Shown here: piece by piece, positions 5,151 to 5,231 of the stretch | Numbering within the stretch: the first letter of the stretch is position 1 | How the letters are laid out: each line of letters begins with the position of its first letter | Program-made: the position numbers and the translations under genes | Assembly (NCBI GenBank): GCA_003154635.1 | Contig: PMDX01000236.1 | Span: forward strand, 1-5,231 | DNA: 5,231 nt | From: Actinomycetota bacterium | GTDB lineage: Bacteria > Actinomycetota > Geothermincolia > Fen-727 > Anoxymicrobiaceae | Direction: 5' to 3' | Notes under the pieces: model-generated | Told to the model about the DNA's origin: nothing | Seen by the model: only the letters and a program-made list of their open reading frames with translations | The model's database searches: none

Positions 5151-5231
5151 TCAGGCGTTGCCGGTGAGTCTGTCCACAAGTGATACGGCTTCTACCGCGT
5201 CGGGGCCGTAACCGTCGGCGCCGATGCGGTC
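5151..5231 (-). CDS. Corrinoid (B12-binding) methyltransferase protein, C-terminal fragment
   Basis: Only the last 26 codons and a TGA stop are in the window; the rest lies beyond the right edge. The fragment contains IGADGYGPDAVEAV followed by LVDRLTG, the characteristic C-terminal helix of the B12-binding domain in MtaC/MtbC/MttC-like corrinoid proteins (commonly IGADGYAxDAxxAV). Such proteins carry a methyl group on cobalt of a bound corrinoid between a substrate-specific methyltransferase and a second methyltransferase of the UroD family. Here the gene is immediately upstream of a UroD-family gene with a 22-nt gap, so the two almost certainly form an operon. The Cob(I)-binding DxHxxG histidine motif and helical cap domain would be off the window and cannot be checked. 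The identification rests on the short tail plus context. Confidence 0.78.
   Translation of the reverse strand, partial: DRIGADGYGPDAVEAVSLVDRLTGNA

Overview
The window reads as a piece of a moderately GC-rich genome from an anaerobic prokaryote that uses corrinoid-dependent methyl transfer. No rRNA, tRNA, mobile element or CRISPR is visible, so the lineage cannot be fixed. GTG/ATG starts with Shine-Dalgarno sites and a REC-PAS-GAF-histidine kinase fit several bacterial phyla (for example anaerobic Actinomycetota) and do not strictly exclude a methanogen-related archaeon.

Layout, left to right. Bases 1-48 hold nothing I can call. A DUF1638 protein (minus strand, about 49-717) lies 55 nt downstream of an aldo/keto reductase (minus strand, 773-1594), so the two probably share a transcript. 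A 237-nt divergent intergenic region (1595-1831) contains short repeats and possible promoter elements. A soluble REC-PAS-GAF-HisKA-HATPase kinase runs on the plus strand (1832-3889, GTG start). Its stop codon abuts, with no spacer, the stop codon of a convergent minus-strand gene for a uroporphyrinogen-decarboxylase-superfamily protein (3890-5128, MtaA/MtbA-like fold). At the right edge is the C-terminal end of a minus-strand corrinoid (B12-binding) protein (5151-5231), 22 nt upstream of that gene.

How it may work together. The corrinoid protein and the UroD-like protein form an apparent operon, the usual partnership in which a UroD-family methyltransferase moves a methyl group to or from a corrinoid carrier. 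DUF1638 proteins are recurrent, uncharacterised neighbours of such systems. The kinase and the aldo/keto reductase sit between these two parts, and the kinase is a candidate regulator, but only by position. The most notable oddity is that the UroD-like protein seems to lack the His-X-Cys...Cys zinc site that defines active MtaA/MtbA/CmuA-type methyltransferases, so its activity may differ from theirs. No clearly new multi-gene system is proven; the DUF1638 / corrinoid / zinc-less UroD combination is the best lead.
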